This document shows positions 9,613-18,739 of a DNA stretch of 64,000 bases, one piece after another. Numbering within the stretch: position 1 is the first letter of the stretch; every line of letters starts with the position of its first letter. The stretch is from NCBI RefSeq assembly GCF_002871005.1, contig NZ_PHSN01000016.1:1-64000 (forward strand), given 5' to 3'. The position numbers and the translations under genes are program-made. The notes under the pieces were generated by a model. That model was not told the origin of the DNA and did not search any database. It saw only the letters and a program-made list of their open reading frames with translations. The DNA comes from Acidimangrovimonas sediminis. Its GTDB lineage: Bacteria; Pseudomonadota; Alphaproteobacteria; Rhodobacterales; Rhodobacteraceae.

Positions 9613-10386
9613 ATGAAAATCAAATCCCTCGTCATCGCAGGCGTCGCCGTCCTCGGCTTCGCCGGCATGGTTCAGGCCAAAGAGATCAAGGTGGGCGTCG
9701 CCTCCGAGCCCTACCCCCCGTTCTCGACGCTGGACTCGTCGGGCCACTGGCAAGGCTGGGAAGTCGACCTGATGAAGGCGATCTGCAAGGATCAGAAGCT
9801 TGATTGCGTGATCAAGGCGGTGGCCTGGGACGGCATCATCCCGGCGCTCAAGGCCGGCCAGATCGACGTCATCATGGCCTCGATGTCGATCACCGCCAAG
9901 CGCGCCAAGGTCATCGACTTCTCGGACAAGTACTACGAGACCCCGGCCTCGGTCGTCGCCCCGAAGAGCGCGACCTTCAAGGCCACGCCTGAATCGATGA
10001 AGGGCAAGGTCATCGGTGTCGAGGTCGGCTCCACCAACCAGGCCTATGCCAAGAAGTTCTTTGCCAAGACCGCGACGCTGAAGACCTACCAGACCCAGGA
10101 CCAGGCCGACCAGGACCTTGCCGCGGGCCGCATCGACGCCACCATCGCCGACAAGATGGCGCTTGAGGGCTTCCTCGCCACCTCGCAGGGCAAGTCGTGC
10201 TGCAAGATGATCGGCGACCTGCCCTATGACAACGAAACCCTGGGCAAGGGCATCGGCGCCGGCTTCCGCAAGAGCGACACCAAGCTGCGCGAAGAGTTCA
10301 ACAAGGGGATCAAGGACGTGCGCGCCAACGGCGAGTACGACAAGATCACCAAGAAATACTTCGACTTCGACATCTACGGCAGCTGA
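9613..10386 (+). CDS. Amino-acid ABC transporter, periplasmic binding protein (SBP_bac_3)
   Basis: A 257-residue solute-binding protein of the HisJ/ArgT family. The signal peptide is MKIKSLVIAGVAVLGFAGMV with cleavage after about QA22. The mature protein shows the family hallmarks EPYPPFSTLD near its start, GWEVDLMKAIC, IPALKAGQIDVIMASMSIT, GSTNQAYA and DQDLAAGRIDATIADK. It captures a polar amino acid, by similarity an Arg/Lys/His/ornithine-like ligand, and delivers it to the two permeases. A strong GAGAGGAAA ribosome site fits high expression relative to the ATPase. The exact ligand is not readable; the CC pair at KSCCKM is unusual. Confidence 0.93.
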   Translation: MKIKSLVIAGVAVLGFAGMVQAKEIKVGVASEPYPPFSTLDSSGHWQGWEVDLMKAICKDQKLDCVIKAVAWDGIIPALKAGQIDVIMASMSITAKRAKVIDFSDKYYETPASVVAPKSATFKATPESMKGKVIGVEVGSTNQAYAKKFFAKTATLKTYQTQDQADQDLAAGRIDATIADKMALEGFLATSQGKSCCKMIGDLPYDNETLGKGIGAGFRKSDTKLREEFNKGIKDVRANGEYDKITKKYFDFDIYGS

Positions 10387-10395
10387 GGCCGGACG

Positions 10396-11148
10396 ATGAA
10401 CTGGTTGCTCGGACTTTTCGAACCGGGCCACGCGTTGGGCCTTCTGGCCCTGGACCCTCCCGGCTGGGGGGGTCCGCTACTGGAGGGCCTCCTGCACACG
10501 CTGGAGGTCGCCGCGGGGGCCTATATCGTCGGGACCCTGCTGGGGGTTCTTGGCGCATTCGGCAAGCTGTACGGCGGGCCGCTGGTCAAGGACATCGCGG
10601 CGATCTACACGACCGCGGTGCGGGCGATCCCCGAACTCATCGAGATCCTCATCCTCTACTATCTCGTGCCGGACATGGTGAACAAGGTGCTGCTCAGCCT
10701 TGGCCGTGACCGCATCGACCTGCCGCCGATGCTGGTCGGCACGATCGTGCTGGGCTTCGTCCTCGGCGCCTACATGACCGAGGTGCTGCGCGGCGCGATC
10801 CTTGCCGTCCCGCATGGCCAGATCGAGGCCGGCCGCGCCTATGGCATGACGCCGCTGCAGATCGCCTGGCGCATCACACTGCCGCAGATGCTGGCCAACG
10901 CCCTGCCGGGCATGGCGAACCTGTGGCTGAACCTGACCAAGGATACCGCCCTTCTGGCCGTGATCGGCTTCAACGAGCTGACCGAGACCTCGCTTCAGGC
11001 CGGCGGCACGACCAAGGCATTCATGCTGTTCTTCACCGCGGCGGGCGTCCTCTACATGCTCATCTCGGTCCTCTCCGGCCGGCTCTTCGCGCTGGCCGAA
11101 CGCCGGGCGCGGCGCGGCCAGCCAAGCCTGCGCGGAGGCGGCGTATGA
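10396..11148 (+). CDS. Amino-acid ABC transporter, permease (HisQ-like)
   Basis: A 250-residue inner-membrane permease with about five transmembrane helices and the BPD_transp_1 EAA loop IEAGRAYGMTPLQIAWRITL (about 142-165), which docks on the ATPase. The paired permease gene starts 4 bp inside its end (shared ATGA), so the two are translationally coupled and probably form a heterodimeric pore. The N terminus is longer and more proline-rich than usual before the first helix. Confidence 0.92.
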   Translation: MNWLLGLFEPGHALGLLALDPPGWGGPLLEGLLHTLEVAAGAYIVGTLLGVLGAFGKLYGGPLVKDIAAIYTTAVRAIPELIEILILYYLVPDMVNKVLLSLGRDRIDLPPMLVGTIVLGFVLGAYMTEVLRGAILAVPHGQIEAGRAYGMTPLQIAWRITLPQMLANALPGMANLWLNLTKDTALLAVIGFNELTETSLQAGGTTKAFMLFFTAAGVLYMLISVLSGRLFALAERRARRGQPSLRGGGV

Positions 11149-11933
11149 AAGCCCTCGTCCGATCCATGATGGTGCCGCACCGGATCGTTCTGCTGCTGAT
11201 CGGGGTGGCGATCTTCGGCTGGGCGATCTACGCGCTCGACTGGAGCTGGCTGCCCGAGTACATCCAGAACGGCCTGCTGCTGAAGGGGCTGTGGACCACG
11301 ATCTACATGCTGGTGATCAGCTGGGCGGTGGGCCTGTTCCTGGCGATCTGGCTGGGCCTCGCGCAAGCGGCGGGGCCCTGGTACCTGGCGCTGCCGGCCA
11401 AGGGCTTCTGCTCGGTGATCCGGGGTACGCCGCTCCTGCTGCAACTGTGGTTCTTCTATTACGGGCTGGGCTCGATCTTCCCGCACTTCCCCTCGATCCG
11501 GGAAAGCTGGGCATGGGAGTACCTGCGGCAGGCCTGGCCCTACGCCTTGTTCTCGCTGACCCTCAGTTTCGCGGGCTACGAGGGCGAGGTGATGCGCGGC
11601 GCCTTCCTCGGTGTGCCGAAGGGCCAGCTGGAGGCCGCACGGGCCTACGGCATGCCGCGGTTCACGATCCTGCGGCGGATCTGGCTGCCGCAGGCGGTTC
11701 GCCGGGTGCTGCCGACCATGGGCGGCGAGACCGTGCTGCAGCTGAAGTCGACGCCGCTGATCGCGACGATCACCGTGCTCGACCTCTACCAGGCCAGCCT
11801 GCAGATCCGGCAGGACACCTACATCATCTACGAACCCCTGCTTCTGCTCGCCGTGATCTACCTGATCGTCACCGGGATCATCGTGGCCCTCTTCCACCTC
11901 GTGGAACGGCAGGTGCCCTCCAAGCGCAGCTGA
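11145..11933 (+). CDS. Amino-acid ABC transporter, permease (HisM-like)
   Basis: A 262-residue partner permease. Helices are visible at about 16-35, 55-80 and 95-120, and near the C terminus. The EAA loop LEAARAYGMPRFTILRRIWL lies at about 160-180. I start at the ATG at 11145, which overlaps the upstream TGA (ATGA), rather than at longer in-frame options. It is the last gene of the uptake operon; the following gene is on the opposite strand 28 bp away. Confidence 0.92.
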   Translation: MKALVRSMMVPHRIVLLLIGVAIFGWAIYALDWSWLPEYIQNGLLLKGLWTTIYMLVISWAVGLFLAIWLGLAQAAGPWYLALPAKGFCSVIRGTPLLLQLWFFYYGLGSIFPHFPSIRESWAWEYLRQAWPYALFSLTLSFAGYEGEVMRGAFLGVPKGQLEAARAYGMPRFTILRRIWLPQAVRRVLPTMGGETVLQLKSTPLIATITVLDLYQASLQIRQDTYIIYEPLLLLAVIYLIVTGIIVALFHLVERQVPSKRS

Positions 11934-11961
11934 CGCTGACAGGCCGGGCCGGGGGGCGCGC

Positions 11962-12537
11962 TCAGCGCCCCGGCCCGCGCTCGAACCGCCGGTCAGGCAC
12001 CAGCCACAGCGCCGCGACCACGACCACCCCGATCAGCGCGGCGTAGCCCGAGACGAAGGCCACCGGCAGCGCCACGAGGTAGACCAGCACCGACACGACC
12101 TCCTTTCCCGACCGTCCGGCAGACATGGCGAAGACCGAGTCATGCGCATGTTCGGCCACCAGCAGCCGCTCCAGCACACCATAGGCGGCGCCACACATGA
12201 AAAGATCGAAGATATAGACCGCGACGGGCCAGGCGGCGAAATGGTTCTCGCCCATGAAACCGGTGGCGAAGGGCATCAGCGACAGCCAGAACAACAGGTG
12301 CAGGTTGGCCCAGAGCACCCGCCCGCTGACACGCTCCACCCGGTGAAACATGTTGTGGTGGTTGTTCCAGTAGATGCCGATATGCGCGAAGGACAGGACA
12401 TAGGCCAGGAACACCGGCCAGAGCGGCGCCAGCGCCGACAGGTCCTCACCCTCCGGCACCTTGAGCTCCAGCACCATGATCGTGATGATGATCGCGAGAA
12501 CACCATCCGAGAACGCCTCGACCCTTGTCTTCTTCAC
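11962..12537 (-). CDS. TMEM175/DUF1211-family potassium channel-like protein
   Basis: The family signature R-V-E-A-FSDGVLAIIITIMVLEL sits in the first helix. The FSD triad (residues 9-11) is the hallmark of prokaryotic TMEM175 K+ channels. About six transmembrane helices fill the 191 residues. I use a GTG start at 12537, giving (M)KKTRVEAFSDG. It lies 7 bp after the stop of the upstream gene, with GAGGG upstream, and matches the usual family N terminus; an ATG at 12585 would add 16 residues overlapping the upstream gene. The channel assignment rests on the family; conduction is not shown. Confidence 0.88.
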   Translation of the reverse strand: MKKTRVEAFSDGVLAIIITIMVLELKVPEGEDLSALAPLWPVFLAYVLSFAHIGIYWNNHHNMFHRVERVSGRVLWANLHLLFWLSLMPFATGFMGENHFAAWPVAVYIFDLFMCGAAYGVLERLLVAEHAHDSVFAMSAGRSGKEVVSVLVYLVALPVAFVSGYAALIGVVVVAALWLVPDRRFERGPGR

Positions 12538-12544
12538 CCTACCC

Positions 12545-12859
12545 TCATGACATCGGGCGACAGCGCCGCCAGCTCTGGAAATCATCGCCGGTCAGGACTT
12601 CGACCTCGTCCTCGGACAGAAGCCGCATCTCGATCCGCGTGCCCGCCCCCGGTTCGTCCGCGGGCGCGGTATAGGCAAAGAAATGTCGGCTGTACTCCCC
12701 TGTCAAGCGACGACCGCCCGGGGTCACGATCCTTGGCCCGTCGATGGTCAGGGCCCGCGCGCTGCCCGGCTGGCACCAGTCGCCGTCGATCCGGTCGGCC
12801 AGCGCCGGCCCGGCCACCAGTGCGGCCGCCGCCGCGAGTATCGAAAGCCGGCACCGCAT
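12545..12859 (-). CDS. Small secreted protein of unknown function
   Basis: A 104-residue product with a signal peptide (MRCRLSILAAAAALVAGPALA, cleavage about 21). The mature part has two cysteines (DGDWCQPG and WRRCRPMS) likely to be disulfide-bonded in the periplasm. The segment DGDWC...LTIDGPRIVTPGG...YSRHFFAY resembles small Rhodobacterales secreted proteins without assigned role. It lies 7 bp upstream of the TMEM175-like gene and is likely co-transcribed with it. No function is proposed. Confidence 0.75.
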   Translation of the reverse strand: MRCRLSILAAAAALVAGPALADRIDGDWCQPGSARALTIDGPRIVTPGGRRLTGEYSRHFFAYTAPADEPGAGTRIEMRLLSEDEVEVLTGDDFQSWRRCRPMS

Positions 12860-12919
12860 CGCGCCCTCCTTCGCGCAGGCCACCCTGTCTCTCGCACACA
12901 GCGTATCACGGCACGGACC

Positions 12920-12963
12920 AAATTCCTTAACAAGGAATTTGCAAAACTCTTCGGAAGAGTTTT
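12920..12963. repeat. Twin palindrome (two adjacent perfect hairpins)
   Basis: Hairpin 1 is AAATTCCTT/AAGGAATTT around AAC (12920-12940). Hairpin 2 is AAAACTCTT/AAGAGTTTT around CGG (12943-12963). Both are perfect 9-bp stems, only 2 bp apart, in AT-rich sequence quite unlike the surroundings. The pair lies 24 bp beyond the stop of the FtsX-like permease gene (minus strand) and could terminate it. I recall this pair as a common dispersed element in Rhodobacterales; only one copy is in this window. Confidence 0.7.
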
Positions 12964-12987
12964 GGCGCCCGGCCGGACCCGAGCCGC

Positions 12988-15528
12988 CTACTCCCGCGCG
13001 CGCAGCACCTGCGCCGGCCGCGCCGCCAGCGGCCGGAGCGCGAACACCAGCCCCGACAGCAGCACCGCCGCGATACCGCCCAGCACGATCGCCAGCGCGG
13101 GCCCGACCTCCAGCGTGAAAGGCGCATCCATCACGAAGCGCATCACCGCCCAGGCCCCGAGGCTGCCGGCGGCCAGCGCCACCACGCCCGCCGCCGCGCC
13201 GAGGATCGCGGCGCGCAGCGCAAAACTTGCAAGGATGCGCGCGCGGCTCGCCCCCAGCGTCTTGAGCACCGCCGCCTCGTAGATCCGCGCCCGCTCGCCC
13301 GCCGCCGCGGCACCGATCAGCACCACGATCCCGGTCAGCAGCGTCGCTCCCGCCGCGGCCGAGGTCGCCCGGGCGATCGCACCCAACGCGTCGGTCACCT
13401 TGCCGATCGCCTCTGTCACGCGGATCCCGGTAATGTTGGGAAAGGCCTCGCCGACCCGTCGCAGGATGCCGCTTTCGGCCTCCGGCCCGGTGCCCGGCGC
13501 GGTATAGACCGTGGCGATGGAGCTGTGCGGCGCGCCGGCCACGGCGGCCGGATCCATCGACAGCACGAACCCGATCCCGCCCGAGGCGAAATCGACGTCG
13601 CGGAAACTGGTGATCGTCGCGGTGATGTCGCGGCCGAGGATGTTGACGGTCATCGTGTCGCCGAGGTGCAGCCCCATCTCCTGCGCCTCCTTGGCGGCAA
13701 AGCTGATCTGTGGCGGGCCCTTGTAATCTGCGGGCCACCAGGTGCCCGCGGTGATCTTCGTCCCCCGCGGGGGGCTGGCCGAGAAGGTGACGCCGCGGTC
13801 GCCCTTCACCACCCAGCTGTCGCCCGCCACCTCGCGGGCGGGCCGCCCGTTGATCCGCGTGATGATGCCGCGCAGCATCGGCGCGGTCTCGACCCGGGTC
13901 ACGCTTGGGCTGTCCTTCGCGGTCTTGAGAAAGCCCGGAAGCTGGTCGGGCTGGATGTCGATGAAGAAGTAGGACGGCGCGCGTTTCGGAAGGTCGGTGT
14001 CGATCGCGCGGCGCAGGTTGCCGTCGATCTGCCCCACCGCCGCCAGCACCGAAAGCCCCAGCCCCAGCGACAGGATGACCGAGGCCGCCTCGCCCCCGCC
14101 GCCACGCCCCGGCCCGCCGATCGCCCCCAGCGCGAGGCGCAGCGCGGTGCGGCCCCGGAACATCCGCGCCCGGCTCAGCCTGCGCGCGAGCCGCCGCAGG
14201 CCCCAGGCGGCCAGCCACAGCACCTCGAGCGCGGCGACGATCCCCATCGCGGCCCAGAGCGTCAGCGCCGCGAGGCCCGAGAACAGCGCCGCCGCCGCCA
14301 CCAGCGCCGCCGCCGTAAGCCCCAGCGCCAGGACGGTGCCCGGCCCGGGCACCGCCGCCGTGCCATCGTCGCGGTAAAGCGCGGCGGCCCGGGTAGCCCT
14401 GGCGCGCGCCAGCGGCCAGAGCGTGAACAGAAGCGCCGCCAGCGCACCGTAGAGCGCCGCCTCCATCAGCGGCGCGGGATAGAGCGCGAAGGAAGAGGGG
14501 AACGGCAGCAGCGCCGCGATCACCGGGGCAAGCACCATCGGCACCGCCGCCCCCAGCGCCACGCCAAGCACGATCCCCAGCGCCGTGAGGGCCGCGATCT
14601 GCATCAGGTAGACCGCGGTGATCAGCCGCCCGTCCGCCCCCAGCGTCTTCAGCGTGGCGATGGTCGCGGTCCGGCCCTCGACATAGGCCCGCACGGCGGC
14701 CGAGATCCCCACCCCGCCGACCGCCAGCCCCGCCAGCCCCACCAGGACGAGGAACGACCCGATCCGCTGCACGAAGGTGTCGATCCCCGGCGTTGCCCGG
14801 CGCCGGTCGGTCCAGCGCATGCCGCTATCGCGAAACCGCTTTTCCGCCAGCGCCTTGAGGGCAGGCAGGCTTTCGCCGGGCGGCAGCATCAGCCGGTACT
14901 TGGTATCGAAAAGCGTGCCGGCGGCGAGGAGCCCCGAGGCCCTGAGGGCCGAGGTCGCGACGAGGGTGCGCGGCCCGAGCGTCAGCCCCGCCGTCGCGCT
15001 GTCGGGCTCTGCCGCAAGCACCGCCATCAGCCTGAATTCCGTGTCGCCCAGCCGGAACGTCGCGCCCGGCTTCAGCCCCAGCCGGTCGACCAGCGCCCGC
15101 TCCATCACCGCGCCGGGCAGGCCACCGGACCCCGCCAGCGCCTTCCCGAGCGGTATCGCGGGCGAAAGCGCCACCTTGCCGGTCAGGGGATAGGCATCGT
15201 CCACCCCCTTCACCTGGGTCAGCGCCCTGTCCTGCCCCACCACGGCCATCGATCGGAATTCGACCACCTGCGAAACCTTGTCGGCATGGCTGGCCATGAA
15301 GGCGCGTTCGGTGTCGTTGGCGAAGCGGTAGGTGAATTCCATCTGCGCGTCGCCGCCAAGCAGCACCGCGCCCTGCCCGGTCAGCCCGGCCTCGATCGCC
15401 GAACGGACCATGCCGACCCCGGCGATCGCGGCCACCCCCAGCGCGAGGCAGGCAAGGAAGACGCGAAATCCCCGCAGCCCTCCCCGCAGCTCACGGCGCG
15501 CAAGGCGCGCGGCAAGGCGCAGTCTCAC
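12988..15528 (-). CDS. ABC transporter permease, FtsX-like (YbbP family)
   Basis: An 846-residue inner-membrane protein with one N-terminal helix, a large periplasmic domain, and two FtsX-type permease regions (about 265-385 and about 720-840). This is the duplicated MacB/LolC-like architecture of COG3127. Its ATPase is encoded immediately upstream with a 4-bp overlap, and a TesA-like lysophospholipase/arylesterase gene is divergent beyond that. The trio reproduces the tesA-ybbA-ybbP arrangement of many proteobacteria. Mechanistically it is probably a mechanotransmission-type or lipid-related ABC system; the substrate is unknown. Confidence 0.9.
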   Translation of the reverse strand: MRLRLAARLARRELRGGLRGFRVFLACLALGVAAIAGVGMVRSAIEAGLTGQGAVLLGGDAQMEFTYRFANDTERAFMASHADKVSQVVEFRSMAVVGQDRALTQVKGVDDAYPLTGKVALSPAIPLGKALAGSGGLPGAVMERALVDRLGLKPGATFRLGDTEFRLMAVLAAEPDSATAGLTLGPRTLVATSALRASGLLAAGTLFDTKYRLMLPPGESLPALKALAEKRFRDSGMRWTDRRRATPGIDTFVQRIGSFLVLVGLAGLAVGGVGISAAVRAYVEGRTATIATLKTLGADGRLITAVYLMQIAALTALGIVLGVALGAAVPMVLAPVIAALLPFPSSFALYPAPLMEAALYGALAALLFTLWPLARARATRAAALYRDDGTAAVPGPGTVLALGLTAAALVAAAALFSGLAALTLWAAMGIVAALEVLWLAAWGLRRLARRLSRARMFRGRTALRLALGAIGGPGRGGGGEAASVILSLGLGLSVLAAVGQIDGNLRRAIDTDLPKRAPSYFFIDIQPDQLPGFLKTAKDSPSVTRVETAPMLRGIITRINGRPAREVAGDSWVVKGDRGVTFSASPPRGTKITAGTWWPADYKGPPQISFAAKEAQEMGLHLGDTMTVNILGRDITATITSFRDVDFASGGIGFVLSMDPAAVAGAPHSSIATVYTAPGTGPEAESGILRRVGEAFPNITGIRVTEAIGKVTDALGAIARATSAAAGATLLTGIVVLIGAAAAGERARIYEAAVLKTLGASRARILASFALRAAILGAAAGVVALAAGSLGAWAVMRFVMDAPFTLEVGPALAIVLGGIAAVLLSGLVFALRPLAARPAQVLRARE

Positions 15529-16295
15529 GGTCTGCCCCCGGCAGCGGCAGAGGGGCGCGCGCCGTTTTCGGCATTCGCCTCAGTCTCTGGCCCAGTCTCG
15601 GCCCCCGTCTCCCTCTCCGTTTCCGGCACGACGATCCGGCCGTCGGCCAACTGCACCACCCGGTCGCAACGGGCGGCCAGTTCGGGTGCGTGGGTCACCA
15701 TCACCAGCGTCGCGCCATGGCTTTCGCGAAGGTCGAAAAGCAGCTCCATGATCTGCGCCCCGGTGGCCCCGTCGAGGTTCCCCGTCGGCTCGTCCGCCAA
15801 CAGGATCGCGGGCCGTGTCACCACCGCGCGGGCCAGCGCCACGCGCTGCTGCTCGCCACCCGAAAGCTGCCCCGGGTAGTGCCCTGCGCGGTGCGCCAGA
15901 CCGACCGCGCCCAGCTCGGCCTCGGCCCGGTCAAAGGCATCGGCGGCGCCGGCAAGTTCCAGCGGCACCGCGACGTTCTCCAGCGCGGTCATCGTGGGGA
16001 TCAGGTGGAAGGATTGGAACACCACCCCCATATTCCCCCTGCGGAAGCGTGCCAGCCCGTCCTCGTTCATTGCCCCGAGGTCGTGGCCCAGCGCCTCGAC
16101 CCGCCCCCCGGTGGCGCGTTCCAGCCCACCCATGAGCATGAGGAGTGACGACTTGCCCGATCCCGACGGCCCCACCAGCCCCAGCGTCTCGCCCCGCGTC
16201 ACCTCGAGGTCGATGCCGCGCAGGATTTCCACCGGTCCGGTGTTGCCGTCGAGCGTGAGACGCGCGTCGGCGAGGCGCAGGATCGGGTCGGTCAT
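15525..16295 (-). CDS. ABC transporter ATP-binding protein (YbbA/LolD-like)
   Basis: A 256-residue ATPase paired with the FtsX-like permease downstream (stop and start overlap by 4 bp). Motifs are Walker A GPSGSGKSS (about 43-51), Q-loop FQSFHLIP, signature LSGGEQQR and Walker B ILLADEPTGNLD, the DEPTGNLD form typical of the MacB/LolD/FtsE group. The C terminus ends in an unusual Glu/Thr-rich tail (TERETGAETGPETEANAENG). The start at 16295 was chosen because the ABC fold begins a few residues later. It is divergent from the esterase gene. Confidence 0.92.
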   Translation of the reverse strand: MTDPILRLADARLTLDGNTGPVEILRGIDLEVTRGETLGLVGPSGSGKSSLLMLMGGLERATGGRVEALGHDLGAMNEDGLARFRRGNMGVVFQSFHLIPTMTALENVAVPLELAGAADAFDRAEAELGAVGLAHRAGHYPGQLSGGEQQRVALARAVVTRPAILLADEPTGNLDGATGAQIMELLFDLRESHGATLVMVTHAPELAARCDRVVQLADGRIVVPETERETGAETGPETEANAENGARPSAAAGGRP

Positions 16296-16365
16296 CGGGA
16301 TGTTCCGGTCGCTGAAAGGGTCGGGAAGGGCGCGGGGTCGTGCAGGTCTTACAGGGGGATATGGG

Positions 16366-17037
16366 GTGCCGGCGGGTCTGCGCAAGTTCGCACTGGCCGT
16401 CCTGCTCTCGCTGAGCGCGGCGGGCGGCATGACGGCAGCGGTCGCCCTGCCTGCCGCCGCGCAGGACAAGGTGATCGCCTTTGGCGACAGCCTGACCCAG
16501 GGCTACGGTCTACCCGACGGCGACGGCTTCGTGCCCCAGCTTCAGGCATGGCTCAAGGCGCAGGGCCATGACGTCGCGCTGGTCAATGCCGGGGTCTCGG
16601 GCGACACCACGGCGGGCGGACGCGCCCGGATCGACTGGACGCTGGGAACGCCCGCACAGGCGGTGATCGTGGAGTTGGGCGCCAACGACATGCTGCGCGG
16701 GCTTCCCGTGGCGCAGATGAAGGCCAATCTCGACGCGATCCTCGGCGCGATCTCTGCAAGGGGGCTGCCGATCCTGCTGATCGGCGTGCAGGCGCCGGGG
16801 AATTATGGCGCAGATTACGCAAAGGCCTTCGACGCGGTCTACCCGGCGCTGGCCGCAAAGTACCATACCCTGCTGATCCCCGATTTCTTCGCCGCGCTGA
16901 AGGCGAAGGGCGAGACCCCGGCCCATATGCAGAAGTACATGCAGGGCGACGGGCTGCATCCATCGCCCGAGGGCGTGAAGCTGATCGTGGCCGCGATCGG
17001 GCCGAAGGTCGAGGACCTGCTGGCCGAGGCGAAGTGA
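16366..17037 (+). CDS. SGNH-hydrolase arylesterase/lysophospholipase (TesA-like)
   Basis: A 223-residue periplasmic hydrolase. A hydrophobic N-terminal signal ends near PAAAQ (about 33). Block I is IAFGDSLTQGYGL with catalytic Ser about 42, the oxyanion Gly is in VNAGVSGDTT, block III is GAND, and block V is DGLHPSPEG with the catalytic Asp/His. It should cleave aryl or acyl esters or thioesters. I chose a GTG start at 16366 with AGGGGG 8 bases upstream, because the only nearby ATG (16361) is out of frame. It is divergent from the YbbA/YbbP genes, the classic neighbourhood. Confidence 0.9.
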   Translation: MPAGLRKFALAVLLSLSAAGGMTAAVALPAAAQDKVIAFGDSLTQGYGLPDGDGFVPQLQAWLKAQGHDVALVNAGVSGDTTAGGRARIDWTLGTPAQAVIVELGANDMLRGLPVAQMKANLDAILGAISARGLPILLIGVQAPGNYGADYAKAFDAVYPALAAKYHTLLIPDFFAALKAKGETPAHMQKYMQGDGLHPSPEGVKLIVAAIGPKVEDLLAEAK

Positions 17038-17050
17038 TGCCCGCCCCGTA

Positions 17051-17070
17051 GGCTGCGTTCAAACGCACCC
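17051..17070. repeat. Short dispersed hairpin (TGCGTTCAAACGCA type)
   Basis: GGCTGCGTTCAAACGCACCC forms an imperfect palindrome 14 bp after the esterase stop. The same core occurs twice between serC and serA (54597-54656). Possible terminator or mobile palindrome; there is no T-run. Confidence 0.55.
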
Positions 17071-17147
17071 TCCCCTGCGCCGCGCCCCCGCTTGACCCGC
17101 CCCCGCCCCCGGTCCATCAACACCGGGATGGCGGAGGAGAGCGCGGC

Positions 17148-18560
17148 ATGGACCTGATTGCAGAGCTGACAGCGGAGCTTGGCGCCGCCCATGTCCTGAC
17201 CGGTGAGGATGCCGCACGTTTCGGCCGCGACTGGCCGGGAAAATACCACTGGACCCCGCTGGCCGTCGTCCGCCCCGGCTCCACCGACGAGGTTGCCACC
17301 GTCCTGCGCCTCGCCCATGCCGCGAAGGTGCCGGTTGTCCCGGTCTCGGGCAACACCGGCCTTGCTGGCGGCGCCCGCGCCGAGGGCCTGCTGATGGTCT
17401 CGACCGAACGCCTGAACCGGATCCGCGAGATCCGCCCCGCCGCCCGCAGCGCCGTGGTCGAGGCTGGCGTGATCCTGTCGACCCTGCATGCCGCGGTGGA
17501 GGAACACGACCTCGCCTTCCCGCTGTTCTTCGGCGCGCGGGGGTCGGCGATGATCGGGGGCGTCCTGTCGACCAACGCGGGCGGCTCGAACGTGCTGCGC
17601 TACGGCAACACCCGCGCGCTGGTTCTCGGGATCGAGGTGGTCCTTGCCGACGGCCGGGTGATGGATCTAATGAGCGCGCTGCACAAGGACAACACCGGGC
17701 TCGATCTGCGCGACCTGTTCATCGGCGCCGAGGGCACGCTGGGGATCATCACTGCCGCAGTGGTGAAGCTGGTGCCCAAGCCGCGCGCCCATGCCACCGC
17801 GATGGTTTCGGCCCCCGACCTGCCCGCCGCACTCGACCTGCTGAACCGGCTGCAAGAGGCCACGGGCGGCGCGGTCGAGGCGTTCGAATACATGCCGCGC
17901 AGCTATACCGAGCACCTCCACCGCCTGCACCCCGAGCTACGGCCTCTCTTCGCCGAAACCCCCGAGGTCTCGATCCTGATCGAGGTCGGCGCGACCGCCC
18001 CCCGCGACGTGACGCCCGGCCCCGACGGCGCGATTCCCGTGACGGCGCTGCTGGAAGAGACGCTGGCCGAGATGATCGAGGCGGGCCTCGTCGCCGATGC
18101 GGTGGTGGCCAGTTCCGAAGCCCAGCGTCGCGATCTCTGGGCCCGGCGCGAGGCCGCGGCCGAGGTTCAGCTTACCCGCCACCCGCTGGTCGACACCGAC
18201 ATCGCCGTGCCGCTCGACCGAGTGGCCAGCTTTCTCGAGACGATCCACGCCCGCCTGCCCGCGCTGGACGCCGGCGCCGAAACGCTGACGGTCTGCCACC
18301 TCGGCGACGGCAACCTGCATTTCACCATCTACCCGACCCGGGACGATGCCGACCTGATGGACAGGATGCGCGACGCGGTGGAGGACGTGGTGGCCGATCT
18401 TGGCGGCAGCTTCTCGGCAGAGCACGGCATCGGGACGTCCAAGCTCAACACCATGCGGCGGCGCAAGGATCCTGTCGCGCTCGACGTCATGCGCGCGATC
18501 AAGGCGGCGCTCGACCCCTCGGGACAGATGAACCCCGGCAAGCTGATCCCCCCCGATTGA
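17148..18560 (+). CDS. FAD-linked 2-hydroxyacid dehydrogenase (GlcD/D-2-hydroxyglutarate dehydrogenase-like)
   Basis: A 470-residue flavoenzyme of the VAO family. The FAD-binding domain has PVVPVSGNTGLAGGARAEG and the pyrophosphate loop GGVLSTNAGGSNVLRYGNTRALVLG. The C-terminal FAD-oxidase_C domain has the active-site/metal motif CHLGDGNLHF and AEHGIGTSK close to the end. Relatives oxidise D-lactate, glycolate or D-2-hydroxyglutarate to the 2-oxoacid and pass electrons to a carrier. Length and motifs fit D-2-hydroxyglutarate or D-lactate dehydrogenase best, but the substrate is not decided. GGAGGAG precedes the ATG. Confidence 0.88.
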   Translation: MDLIAELTAELGAAHVLTGEDAARFGRDWPGKYHWTPLAVVRPGSTDEVATVLRLAHAAKVPVVPVSGNTGLAGGARAEGLLMVSTERLNRIREIRPAARSAVVEAGVILSTLHAAVEEHDLAFPLFFGARGSAMIGGVLSTNAGGSNVLRYGNTRALVLGIEVVLADGRVMDLMSALHKDNTGLDLRDLFIGAEGTLGIITAAVVKLVPKPRAHATAMVSAPDLPAALDLLNRLQEATGGAVEAFEYMPRSYTEHLHRLHPELRPLFAETPEVSILIEVGATAPRDVTPGPDGAIPVTALLEETLAEMIEAGLVADAVVASSEAQRRDLWARREAAAEVQLTRHPLVDTDIAVPLDRVASFLETIHARLPALDAGAETLTVCHLGDGNLHFTIYPTRDDADLMDRMRDAVEDVVADLGGSFSAEHGIGTSKLNTMRRRKDPVALDVMRAIKAALDPSGQMNPGKLIPPD

Positions 18561-18739
18561 CCCTGCCCGGCGGATCCCCCGCAGCCGTTCCTGCCCGATA
18601 GATCCTGCGCGACCGAGACGCCCGAACGGCCCCCTCCGGCCGACTCGGCCACGGCCCGCGTGCACCGCCAACAGCGCCCGCCCCTTGCCACGGCGCGCCC
18701 CGACGCTAGGCTCTGCCGCCAACCGCGAGGGAGACGAGA

